Shown one piece after another: positions 1 through 7,562 of a stretch of DNA of 64,000 nt. This DNA is from Fulvivirgaceae bacterium JP3-4 (GTDB lineage: Bacteria > Bacteroidota > Bacteroidia > Cytophagales > Cyclobacteriaceae): assembly GCA_029309925.1 (NCBI GenBank), contig JARKND010000004.1, positions 496,001 to 560,000 of the forward strand, read 5' to 3'. The notes beneath the pieces are model-generated. The model was not told where the DNA came from. It saw only the letters and a list, made by a program, of their open reading frames with translations, and did no database searches. Numbering within the stretch: position 1 is the first letter of the stretch; each line of letters opens with the position of its first letter. The translations under genes and the position numbers were made by a program.

Positions 1-466
1 CAAGGCAAAGGTTGTCGGCCGGAAGCATAGATACATAGGTCGCCATCAGCGATGGATCGAAAGTCTCGCTTACAAAAAATGCGTTCTCCCCTTTGATCTT
101 ATGCCGTATACAAATCTCACCCGCAACGATGTTCGGCAGCGTGTAAACAAACAAGGCCGGGCTCGGAACGGTTTTCGAAGCATTCGCATACTTTACGTCC
201 GTGTCAAGGCTCGCGTGCGCGTTTGAAAGAACGACTGAAATCTTTTCGCCACTATAGGATGCACCACTGTTTTTCAAAACAAGCTCAGCCGCCAGAAAAC
301 CTGCTTTTGAAAGATTATCCATCTTGTAAAATTTCGGATAATCAATCTTCAAAGCGTTGTAAGCATTTATCAAAAATTCATCGAGCGACTTGCCCTCACC
401 GCGGAATATTTCCACACCGTCCAGGCGGACAGTTTTGTTGACGATGCGGCAATAGTGTGTTATCAC
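1..466 (-). CDS. Small beta-ketoacyl-synthase-like protein of the pigment cluster (C-terminus cut by the window)
   Basis: A minus-strand frame is open from a GTG at 466 to the window edge (about 155 residues visible). An in-frame TAA lies at 493-491 and there is no ATG between them, so GTG 466 is the likely start. The protein begins V/M-ITHYCRIVNKTV and contains YPKFYKMDNLSKAGFLAAEL, then SVVLSNAHASLDTD and PSPALFVYTLPNI, as in the short 3-oxoacyl-ACP-synthase-like proteins of flexirubin and aryl-polyene clusters. No Cys-His-His triad is visible in this part. It is the last visible gene of a minus-strand run starting near 9.1 kb; the cluster evidently continues to the left. An accessory ketosynthase-like role is inferred from family resemblance and position. 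Confidence 0.7.
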   Translation of the reverse strand, partial: MITHYCRIVNKTVRLDGVEIFRGEGKSLDEFLINAYNALKIDYPKFYKMDNLSKAGFLAAELVLKNSGASYSGEKISVVLSNAHASLDTDVKYANASKTVPSPALFVYTLPNIVAGEICIRHKIKGENAFFVSETFDPSLMATYVSMLPADNLCL

Positions 467-570
467 GGGTCGGGGGTTATGTCGGTCTTCTTAGATCTGT
501 TCTTACAATTAAACTTTCAAATCCTTCTTTTAAACGTGGCTCATCTTCACGCATCGCTTTGCAAAACCAA

Positions 571-1629
571 TCAGCGTCTGCTACATACGAGTAGCGTATG
601 ACTTACACCAACCATATCTTTCTGTTCCTGAACTTCAAAGCCGGCTGCCTGTACAAGTTTGATAAAAATGTCAGAATGATACATCTGGCTGTTGCCGTTC
701 GCCATAGCGGTGAAGTACAAAGACGTTTGCTGAAGGGCAAAGGCTGATGCCTTGAACCGCTGGCGATTCCAGAAGGGTTCGAGGATGTAAACCTTTCCGT
801 CTTTTGACAATGCATTGTAACACCGCTTAAGGATCGATTTGATCTGGTCATCCGAAAAGCAGTCGAGGAACTGGCTCATCCAGATGGCGTCAAAATTTTT
901 CGGAAACGGCAATGACTCGTCAAGAATATTTGTCTCGAAGAATGAGATGCGACCGGTCAACCCCTTCTGAGCGATCTGTTTCTTAGCCATCTCAACCTGA
1001 CCAGGCAGGTCCATGATCGTTACTTTTACATCAGGGTCATATTCGCAGCACTGTATCGCCCACTTGCCTGTGTTCCCGCCAATGTCGAGCAATGTTGCCG
1101 GCTTGTTCTTGAAGATTTCAGGAAGCACATCCGGAAACGCATAGTCGGAATAGAAGTGGTCAAATCCAAACCAACTTTTCTGAACCTGCGCTGGAAGTTT
1201 CGACAGCGCCTCATAGATGGTTGGCCAATTTCCAAAAACTTTCAATCCCTCCGGCTTTTCATTTTTGATGCTCTCTTCGAGGTAGAACATGCCGTTGTAG
1301 CAGACATCGTGAGTAAAATCCATGTTAACCCTAGTGAGGTCATCGTTGAGCAGGAACCATCCGGTTTTAGTAATGAAATACTTGTCCTCCCGGAACGTTA
1401 AAAGTCCAATACCCAAAGCGGCCTCCACGAGCACGCGCACTCCGTACATCGGAAGTTTCACCTGGCTGACGATCTCATCAAACGACAACCCGTTGCTTTC
1501 AACAGCTTTCAGAATTCCCGAATCGCGCAGCACGCGACTGGATTGAAACACTACCGGAGCAAAAGCAATCCATTGCGCTTTTTCCTTTGCTTCCAGTGCC
1601 GAAAGTTTGTCGTGTTCAAAAAAATCCAT
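571..1629 (-). CDS. Class I SAM-dependent methyltransferase of the flexirubin-type cluster
   Basis: 352 residues. The N-terminal half (about 1-100) looks like the winged-helix dimerisation domain of plant-type O-methyltransferases; the C-terminal half carries the Rossmann SAM-binding motif I DIGGNTGKW (181-189), an acidic loop (TIMDLPG) and a later ILEPFW strand. Such enzymes methylate small-molecule hydroxyl or carbon positions. Flexirubins often carry ring methyl groups, so methylation of the aryl head or of a polyketide intermediate is a reasonable inference, but the substrate is not visible. The ATG at 1629 lies 17 nt after the stop of the ketosynthase gene, consistent with one operon. 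Confidence 0.85.
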   Translation of the reverse strand: MDFFEHDKLSALEAKEKAQWIAFAPVVFQSSRVLRDSGILKAVESNGLSFDEIVSQVKLPMYGVRVLVEAALGIGLLTFREDKYFITKTGWFLLNDDLTRVNMDFTHDVCYNGMFYLEESIKNEKPEGLKVFGNWPTIYEALSKLPAQVQKSWFGFDHFYSDYAFPDVLPEIFKNKPATLLDIGGNTGKWAIQCCEYDPDVKVTIMDLPGQVEMAKKQIAQKGLTGRISFFETNILDESLPFPKNFDAIWMSQFLDCFSDDQIKSILKRCYNALSKDGKVYILEPFWNRQRFKASAFALQQTSLYFTAMANGNSQMYHSDIFIKLVQAAGFEVQEQKDMVGVSHTLLVCSRR

Positions 1630-1646
1630 GACCCAATAGTTTAAAT

Positions 1647-2777
1647 TTATATGCTCTGCTTCTGAATAATCATCGCGGCATTACAACCACCAAAGCCAGA
1701 AGCAGTTTTCAAAAATGTTTTCAACGGTTTTTTAGTTGTCGCTTCTATCACGTTCAGCTTTTGCGAGACACCCGACTCTCGATAACCGATTGACGGAACG
1801 AGCGTATCGCGCTTCAAACTGTGAATACTGATTATCATCTCAACCACGCCTGCGGCACCCAACGTGTGTCCATAAAACCCCTTCAGGCTATTCAAGGAAG
1901 TTTCCGAAAATCCCGACAGGGCAAATGCTTTCGATTCCATTTCGTCATTGTATAGTGTAGCCGTACCGTGAGCAGAAATAAAATCGATGTCATTGTTCGA
2001 AACTCTGCTCTCGTTGATAGCCGCACGGATTGCCAGTGCTAGTTCTTCGCCTGTGCGGGAAGGTCCTGAAATATGGTTTGCGTCATTTGTGAGGCCGAAC
2101 CCCAGAACTTTAATATTTGAATCCGGAGCAAATCTTTCCGGCTGCGTTGTCAGCAATACAACACCTGCTGCCTCACCAAGGTTTATACCTGCGCGATCCT
2201 GATCGAACGGTCTGCATTGTTCGTTGCTGAGCGCCCCAAGGCTCTCAAAACCCGACACTACGAAGCTTGTAAGCTCGTCTGCACCCACCACAATCGCATG
2301 ATCGAATTCGCCCCGCTCCAGGTAGCGCTTCGCTACAGCAATTGCCATCACTCCTGAGATGCACGCATTTGAAACCACGAGAGAATGTTTAAACCCACAG
2401 GCCTTTGCAATGTGTCTCGCTGTGGCGTGAAGGTGAATTCGCGGATGGCTCGGATCTGACTTCAATAAATCTATATTGCCCTTTGTGGTAGACAACACAA
2501 AGAGCGTTTTTTCGGCAGGCAGCATATGGCGACTTGTCAGCTGCGAGACCGCAGACGTGCACATTTTTTCAAAGCGTGTGAGATAATGATCTCCTGTTAT
2601 ATTTGGAATCTGTCCCGCGTAAACCGAGTTAGCGCTCAGCGAAGGATCTGCAATCCTGCTAAGGCCGGACACTGATTTGACAACGTTGCTAAAATTCTCT
2701 TCACTGTCGGCACCCAGTGGAGAAACTATCGAATCGTCTGCGACCCAAACATTCCGGAGATTTACAGCAGACTCCAT
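1647..2777 (-). CDS. Beta-ketoacyl-ACP synthase (KAS II-like), polyene chain extension
   Basis: Condensing enzyme joining a malonyl-ACP unit to the growing acyl chain. The triad is complete: Cys139 in SNACISGVMAI, His270 in SAHGTATLYND and His304 in FYGHTLGAAGVVE. Length about 376 residues, slightly short for KAS II (about 410). The ATG at 2777 is preferred over a GTG at 2789 because GGAAGAAGAA sits directly before it; either start overlaps the thioesterase stop (2762), which suggests translational coupling. With the second ketosynthase at 5406-6629 it makes the KAS pair seen in aryl-polyene systems, where one member can act as a chain-length factor. Here both keep all three catalytic residues, so which one leads cannot be told. 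Confidence 0.9.
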   Translation of the reverse strand: MESAVNLRNVWVADDSIVSPLGADSEENFSNVVKSVSGLSRIADPSLSANSVYAGQIPNITGDHYLTRFEKMCTSAVSQLTSRHMLPAEKTLFVLSTTKGNIDLLKSDPSHPRIHLHATARHIAKACGFKHSLVVSNACISGVMAIAVAKRYLERGEFDHAIVVGADELTSFVVSGFESLGALSNEQCRPFDQDRAGINLGEAAGVVLLTTQPERFAPDSNIKVLGFGLTNDANHISGPSRTGEELALAIRAAINESRVSNNDIDFISAHGTATLYNDEMESKAFALSGFSETSLNSLKGFYGHTLGAAGVVEMIISIHSLKRDTLVPSIGYRESGVSQKLNVIEATTKKPLKTFLKTASGFGGCNAAMIIQKQSI

Positions 2778-3178
2778 TTCTTCTTCCACTTTTCAAAAAA
2801 ATCGGGCATCGTGAGTTCGAGCGAAAATGTTTTTGCATTGACAAACACCTGCAGCGAAGAACCTGTCGCCACGAGTGTGCGCGTCTTACTCTCGAAGATA
2901 TTGTAGTTGAATTTCAGTTTCGCTGCCGCGGAATTGACATATGTTGTCTCAACGATCACAGAATCACCGTAGCGCAATGGTTTCTTATAGTCGCAATTTA
3001 CAGAGACGACCGGAACGGCCAGACCATTGTGATAAAAATCGAGATAGGCGATGCCATAACGTTTGCCGAAAGCCTCCCTCCCATCTTCAAAATAACGAAT
3101 GTAGTGACCATGCCAGACAATGCCCAGCGGGTCAGCTTCATTAAACTTTACAACAACTTCCGTCTGATCCGTGAGCAC
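2762..3178 (-). CDS. Acyl-CoA/ACP thioesterase, 4HBT (YbgC-like) hotdog fold
   Basis: 138 residues, a single hotdog domain. The 4-hydroxybenzoyl-CoA thioesterase motif is seen near the N-terminus: FNEADPLGIVWHGHYIRYFE, with the catalytic-type Asp16 followed by the helix start HGHY. Family members hydrolyse acyl-CoA or acyl-ACP thioesters in the cytoplasm. In this cluster it could release a finished or aberrant chain, or process the aryl starter. The start is a GTG at 3178; a TAA (the stop of the neighbouring gene) lies two codons upstream in the same frame, so no longer start is possible. Its end overlaps the ketosynthase start by about 16 nt. Confidence 0.85.
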   Translation of the reverse strand: MLTDQTEVVVKFNEADPLGIVWHGHYIRYFEDGREAFGKRYGIAYLDFYHNGLAVPVVSVNCDYKKPLRYGDSVIVETTYVNSAAAKLKFNYNIFESKTRTLVATGSSLQVFVNAKTFSLELTMPDFFEKWKKKWSLL

Positions 3179-3181
3179 CTG

Positions 3182-3820
3182 TTAGAATTTACGATAATAT
3201 TTTTTGCGCCAGTTTTCGAATTCCTTTCTGCGGATCTTCGTGATCACATCATACACAGCGTTCGCCCAGTAGTTGCGCAGGCCAGCACCGCCCGGCTCAC
3301 CACTTACACGTTCTGTGAAGAGGACCTCCTTCGAATCCATATTAACAAAGGTCACCCAGATCAGCGCTTCCTGTTTATTCTTGTTGAAGGTCTCCACATT
3401 GAAAATCACTCCAATACCGGAATTTCCTTTAAAATCGTAGTCGGCAATAATAGCTTCGATATCATTTTCGCGAAGCCGCAAATGATCTTTCTCTTCGTTT
3501 GAAAAAATCTCGGAAATATCAAGACCTGCATTGTGCTCCTTGGCAACATCCAATGCCTCATTGATATTATCCTTCTGAATCGCACTACGCACATTGAACT
3601 TATCTTTTTCCTTTATCATCAGATCGTTCCACGCCTCCATGAGGTGCATCACATCCGAGCTTGAACCCCACCGTTCGCGGTCGCCAATGAACTTTGCTGC
3701 CGTGAGGTCGAGTCCGAGCCAGGTAATCTTTGAATTGCGTTCAAATACTTCTCTCGTGTCCTGACCAAAAGCTGTCACCGTTACGAGAATCATGAGAAAC
3801 AGAATCTTACTTTTTAGCAT
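3182..3820 (-). CDS. Secreted protein of unknown function in the pigment operon
   Basis: 212 residues with a clear signal peptide (MLKSKILFLMILVTVTAFGQ, cleavage near residue 20), so probably periplasmic or outer-membrane associated. The mature part is mixed alpha/beta, has no lipobox Cys, ends very basic (WRKKYYRKF) and contains a GNSGIGVIFNVETFNKNKQ strand region. I do not recognise a named domain. It lies between the dehydratase-like and thioesterase genes in a tightly spaced operon (15 and 3 nt gaps), which argues for a role in export, anchoring or maturation of the pigment, but that is inference from position only. Confidence 0.75.
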   Translation of the reverse strand: MLKSKILFLMILVTVTAFGQDTREVFERNSKITWLGLDLTAAKFIGDRERWGSSSDVMHLMEAWNDLMIKEKDKFNVRSAIQKDNINEALDVAKEHNAGLDISEIFSNEEKDHLRLRENDIEAIIADYDFKGNSGIGVIFNVETFNKNKQEALIWVTFVNMDSKEVLFTERVSGEPGGAGLRNYWANAVYDVITKIRRKEFENWRKKYYRKF

Positions 3821-3835
3821 ATGGGAAGTTTTTGA

Positions 3836-4258
3836 TTATGCTTTGACAAAGATGCGCATTTCGCACCGACAACATTCGCGACCCTGCTCATCCACCACGA
3901 TGCCTTCCGCCAGCGTTACGTCCATCACCTGATTTACGATGCGAATTGAAGTTGTAATACGCGAATCTACGACAGGAAGTTTAGAAATCGTAAGGTTTTT
4001 AACAGCGGCAATGTAGCCCAATGGTACCGGTATTTTTTTGATGGAACACTGGTAGCCAACCTGTGCAGCGGCTGTCTGTGCAATGTTCTCTACAAGACCT
4101 GGCTCCGCCAGCTTTTCACCCTCAACAAAGAAATTGTCACGTCTGATCTGCAGACTCGTTACCGAATGAAGATCGCTTGCCTCAAGCAGATCATCGATCA
4201 TCACGATCGGTTTCCGCTGGGGAATAAAGTCAGTGATATTTTCCCTGGTCGCAAGCAT
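3836..4258 (-). CDS. FabZ-like hotdog protein (putative 3-hydroxyacyl-ACP dehydratase)
   Basis: 140 residues. The FabZ-like pattern is visible: PQRKPIVMIDDLLEA corresponds to the PHRYPFLLVDR region and EPGLVENIAQTAAAQ (Glu57) to the catalytic-helix PGVLIIEAMAQ region. The catalytic His of FabZ (in NGHFP) is not there; the aligned stretch reads NFFVEGEKLAEPG. It may therefore be a divergent dehydratase, as in aryl-polyene ApeI/ApeP-like proteins, or a non-catalytic partner. The ATG at 4258 shares its A with the TGA of the upstream acyltransferase (TGATG), a sign of coupled translation; a TTG at 4270 is less likely. Confidence 0.8.
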   Translation of the reverse strand: MLATRENITDFIPQRKPIVMIDDLLEASDLHSVTSLQIRRDNFFVEGEKLAEPGLVENIAQTAAAQVGYQCSIKKIPVPLGYIAAVKNLTISKLPVVDSRITTSIRIVNQVMDVTLAEGIVVDEQGRECCRCEMRIFVKA

Positions 4259-5142
4259 CAATTCATCCAAAAGTTATAATAATTAAACCACTGTTCAGGA
4301 TAGAGATGAATCTTTCGTTCGAGATCATTTTTAAATTCATCCGAAAGACGTTCCGCAAACAAACTCTTCGTTTCGGTATCCCCTTTCTTCAGCAACTCAC
4401 TTCCAAAAAAATGATAGTGCGATACCGATTCCTTCATTGCAAAAACAACTGACACCGGAACATTAAATCCTGCGGCCAGCTGAAAAGGTCCGGCCGGAAA
4501 TTCTGCGTCTGCCCCCAGGAAGTTTTTAACAACGGTCTTGTTTCCCGGAAGAAAACGATCCGCATGAAGGCAGATCAATTCATTTCGACCCAGCGCATCT
4601 CCGATCGCATACACATGCGACATATCATTTTTGATCACTATCACATTAAAATTCTTTCCTCCAGTGACGCCCTCGACATACGCTTTGATCTGCTGATGCT
4701 CGCCATCAAACATCACAACATTTATTTTTGTATCGAGCCGTTTGAGTAAATGACCCGCAGCTTCCCAGTTGCCGATATGCGCGCTCAGCAAAATGCCCCC
4801 CTTGCCCTGACGAACCATCTCACGAAGATTATTTTCGCCATCGAAGTCGTAGGTGAACCTGTTTTCAATTCCCGCCATCACGATGATCTTGTCAAGGAGC
4901 GTTTGCCCGAAGATGTAGTAGTTGCGGTAAATTTTAAAAAGTGACTTCACCGCACCGAATTTCAGGCGATGCCGGAAGTAGCGGTAAATGTGTCCGGAAG
5001 ATGACCAGGAAAACAGGAAGTAATAAAGTGATACGAAGCGCAGCAAAAAATAAGCGGGCAAAACACCGAAGGTTCTGACAACAAATACAAAAATGCTGTA
5101 TCCGAGTTTGTTTCCTTTGGATTTGCCTGCCCACTGAGGCAT
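4258..5142 (-). CDS. LpxL/HtrB-like acyltransferase of the pigment cluster
   Basis: 294 residues, membrane-associated: a hydrophobic segment spans about residues 15-48. The HX4E catalytic motif of the lysophospholipid/lipid A acyltransferase family is present as HIGNWE (His122, Glu127), followed by a basic/aromatic region and a C-terminal HLYPEQWFNYYNFW typical of LpxL-like proteins (QWFW/YNFW). Family members transfer acyl chains from ACP to a lipid acceptor. Homologues are standard parts of aryl-polyene and flexirubin clusters, where they are thought to move the polyene acid from ACP to its lipid or dialkylresorcinol-type partner. Translation is coupled with the next gene by TGATG; the ACP stop lies 1 nt upstream of the start codon. 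Confidence 0.87.
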   Translation of the reverse strand: MPQWAGKSKGNKLGYSIFVFVVRTFGVLPAYFLLRFVSLYYFLFSWSSSGHIYRYFRHRLKFGAVKSLFKIYRNYYIFGQTLLDKIIVMAGIENRFTYDFDGENNLREMVRQGKGGILLSAHIGNWEAAGHLLKRLDTKINVVMFDGEHQQIKAYVEGVTGGKNFNVIVIKNDMSHVYAIGDALGRNELICLHADRFLPGNKTVVKNFLGADAEFPAGPFQLAAGFNVPVSVVFAMKESVSHYHFFGSELLKKGDTETKSLFAERLSDEFKNDLERKIHLYPEQWFNYYNFWMN

Positions 5143-5143
5143 A

Positions 5144-5401
5144 TTATGCGCTCACTTTCTCGCCTACGCGGCTAGCCACGTAATCGTAAAAATTCTGAAA
5201 CGTTACGATGCCCTGAAAATCTTCAGGCTTCACTTTAAAACCAAAATTGCTTTCAATGACAACCACCAGGTCGATGTAATCAAGGCTGTCGAGTTCGAGG
5301 GTCTCGCGCAAATTTGCCTCCGGGGTAATTTTTCCAGCTTCCACCTCGAATTCTTCAACCAGGAATCCGTTAACCCGTTCAATTATGCTTTCTTTATCCA
5401 T
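5144..5401 (-). CDS. Acyl carrier protein of the pigment cluster
   Basis: 85 residues, acidic, with the phosphopantetheine attachment motif LELDSLDYIDLV (Ser39 in DSLD). The length is typical of type II ACPs. It would carry the aryl starter and the growing polyene. A GTG codon lies directly before the ATG, but the ATG at 5401 gives the normal ACP N-terminus (MDKESIIERVNGFL). It sits between the ketosynthase gene (4 nt) and the acyltransferase gene (1 nt), as expected for a dedicated carrier rather than the housekeeping AcpP. Confidence 0.93.
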   Translation of the reverse strand: MDKESIIERVNGFLVEEFEVEAGKITPEANLRETLELDSLDYIDLVVVIESNFGFKVKPEDFQGIVTFQNFYDYVASRVGEKVSA

Positions 5402-5405
5402 CACT

Positions 5406-6629
5406 TTAATTGTTCCATTTTTTCACGATCAGACTGGAGTTTGTGCCCCCAAAACCGAAAGAGTTTGACAAAAATACGTCAATATTTTTATTCGTGGCCT
5501 GCGTAATAATATTTAGGTTTTCAGAATGCTCATCCGGGGTTTCGAAATTGATATTAGGTGCAATAAATGAGTTTTCCATCATCAGCATCGAATACACAAT
5601 TTCACTGGCGCCCGCCATCCAGCATTCGTGACCCGTCATCGATTTCGTAGAGCTTACAGGCGTTCTTTCTGCACCAAACACTTCCTCAATTGCCCGGGCT
5701 TCGCTTGCATCTCCGGCAGGAGTTGATGTTGCGTGGGCATTGATATAGTCAATTTCCGAAGCTTTTAAGCCTGATGTCTTCATCGCCATCCGAAGAGACC
5801 TCGCTGGTCCTAAAACACTTGGATTTGAAATATGTTCTCCGTTCGATGAGAAACCATACCCGATGATTTCACCGAGGATCTTTGCACCGCGCTTCCTTGC
5901 AGATTCAAGACTTTCAACGATGACCGTTGCAGCCCCTCCACTTGGCACCAGCCCATCGCGGTTTTTGTCGAACGGCCTGCTCGCACGGGTAGGCTGGTCT
6001 TCCCGCACCGAGAACGCTCCAAGCGCATCGAAATTACCCATCGAATAAATGTTCGTTTCCTGAGCGCCTCCACAAATGACCATGTCCTGCATGCCGTTGC
6101 GGATGAACATGTAAGCCAGGCCAATAGAGTGAGACCCGCTGGCGCAGGCAGCGCTCACGGTGAAATTGATTCCCTTCAGTCGGAAAATTGTCGCAAGATT
6201 CATGTTCACAGTCGAATTGAGTGCCTGGAACACAGAACCTGATCCTACAAGCATTGTATCTTTTTTCGCGCGAATGATATCCGTGGCTTCAATGACTGGC
6301 TGGGCGGAACTGTCATTTCCGAAGATCACACCTACCTCGTTGGCGTCAAGGTAGTCCTGGGTCAGACCGCCATGCTTCAGTGCTTCTACTGTCGACATGT
6401 AGGCATACTCGCCCTGTTCAGGCAACATTACCCGGGCGCGTCTGTCGAGCACTCCTTTCAGCTGGGGGCGCTCAACAAATCCGGTCAAGCCAGATCTGTA
6501 GCCCATCGCTTTGCGCTGAGGGTCAAGAATGATTCCGGATTTTCCGTTGTAAAGGGAATTGCGGACTTCATCAAGGTTTTTGCCTATGCAGGAATAAATT
6601 CCTAAACCGGTAATTACTACCCGATTCAT
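5406..6629 (-). CDS. Beta-ketoacyl-ACP synthase (KAS II-like), second ketosynthase
   Basis: 407 residues from the ATG at 6629 (MNRVVITGLGIYSCIGKNL), which gives the canonical KAS N-terminus and follows GAAGAA; an upstream extension in the same frame is not KAS-like. The triad is Cys162 (VSAACASGSHSIG), His299 (NAHATSTPAGD) and His334 (MTGHECWMAGASE). The last motif differs from the usual GHTLGAAG: it reads GHECWMAG, which is seen in a subset of pigment/aryl-polyene ketosynthases. It performs Claisen condensation with malonyl-ACP. A 176-nt gap to the upstream fabG-like gene may hold a second promoter, though none was found with confidence. Confidence 0.9.
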   Translation of the reverse strand: MNRVVITGLGIYSCIGKNLDEVRNSLYNGKSGIILDPQRKAMGYRSGLTGFVERPQLKGVLDRRARVMLPEQGEYAYMSTVEALKHGGLTQDYLDANEVGVIFGNDSSAQPVIEATDIIRAKKDTMLVGSGSVFQALNSTVNMNLATIFRLKGINFTVSAACASGSHSIGLAYMFIRNGMQDMVICGGAQETNIYSMGNFDALGAFSVREDQPTRASRPFDKNRDGLVPSGGAATVIVESLESARKRGAKILGEIIGYGFSSNGEHISNPSVLGPARSLRMAMKTSGLKASEIDYINAHATSTPAGDASEARAIEEVFGAERTPVSSTKSMTGHECWMAGASEIVYSMLMMENSFIAPNINFETPDEHSENLNIITQATNKNIDVFLSNSFGFGGTNSSLIVKKWNN

Positions 6630-6805
6630 TTCTTCGATTTTGCTAGTTAAAACAAGGGGCAAGAAATAGGCTGCATGCATACTATTTCGAGTACAGCAAA
6701 AATAAAGAAATTAATGAAGTTTGCGGCCTGTTGAAGGCTACGGTAACAACACTGGGGTAATTTTCGATGTGTTTTTTCAGATTATGAACCAGCCGTGTTC
6801 AATCT

Positions 6806-7534
6806 TTAAGAGTAGAGACCACCATTGATGTTAATCACTTCCCCGGTAATATATGACGCTCTTTTTGAGGCGAGGAAAACAACCGCATCGGCAACCTCCT
6901 CCGCTTCGCCAAATCGCTGCATTGGAATCAGTGATTTCAGGTCGGCCTCTTTCAGGTCCTGCGTCATGTCGGTTTTGATAAACCCGGGTGCTACTGCATT
7001 GACTGTTACACCTCTTCGCGCCACCTCCTGCGCCAGGGCCTTTGTGGCCCCGATCATCCCTGCCTTTGCAGCGGAATAATTGGTCTGGCCGGGCATTCCC
7101 TTCAATCCCGAAAGTGACACCACGTTGACCACACGGCCATAGCGCTTCACAAGCATTCCATTGATGACAAGGCGGGTCACATGATAAAATCCGTCAAGGC
7201 TGGAGCCGAGAACGCTTTTCCATTGCTCTTCAGTCATCCACATCAGCAACACATCCTGGCGAATCCCCGCATTGTTCACGAGCACTTCAATGGTTTTGTC
7301 TTTATTAGAATCGATCCATCCACCAAGCACTTCGTCTACCTGTTTTTTATCTGCCACGTCAAATTTCAGGAGTACCCCATCAGTGCCTTTCTGACGAACG
7401 AGCTCCAATGTCTTTTGCGCCTCGGTTTCGTTGCTTTTGTAGTTGATCAGGAGCGTATAGCCTTCTTCGGCAAGCCTCACACAAACTGCCCTGCCAATGC
7501 CGCGTGACCCGCCAGTAACCAATGCGTATTTCAT
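6806..7534 (-). CDS. 3-oxoacyl-ACP reductase (FabG-like SDR)
   Basis: 242 residues, a classical short-chain dehydrogenase. The NADPH-binding motif TGGSRGIG is at residues 7-14, NNAG near 87-90, and the catalytic Ser140, Tyr153 and Lys157 are in VVSLSG and NYSAAKAG. The C-terminal YITGEVININGGLY is typical of FabG. It reduces the beta-keto group during polyene assembly. It lies 28 nt after the ammonia-lyase gene on the same strand and is probably cotranscribed with it. A housekeeping fabG role cannot be excluded by sequence alone, but the position favours the pigment pathway. Confidence 0.9.
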   Translation of the reverse strand: MKYALVTGGSRGIGRAVCVRLAEEGYTLLINYKSNETEAQKTLELVRQKGTDGVLLKFDVADKKQVDEVLGGWIDSNKDKTIEVLVNNAGIRQDVLLMWMTEEQWKSVLGSSLDGFYHVTRLVINGMLVKRYGRVVNVVSLSGLKGMPGQTNYSAAKAGMIGATKALAQEVARRGVTVNAVAPGFIKTDMTQDLKEADLKSLIPMQRFGEAEEVADAVVFLASKRASYITGEVININGGLYS

Positions 7535-7562
7535 TTCTTCAATGTTTTTGTTGTCTTGCTTC

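Noticed and set aside
223-441. Plus-strand open frame of 72 codons near the left edge
   Set aside because: It lies antisense to the ketosynthase-like frame at 1-466, whose protein resembles a known family; the plus-strand product has no features.
2717-3502. Plus-strand open frame of 261 codons
   Set aside because: It is antisense to the thioesterase gene and to half of the secreted-protein gene; its translation has no domain, and codon use is that of a complementary strand.
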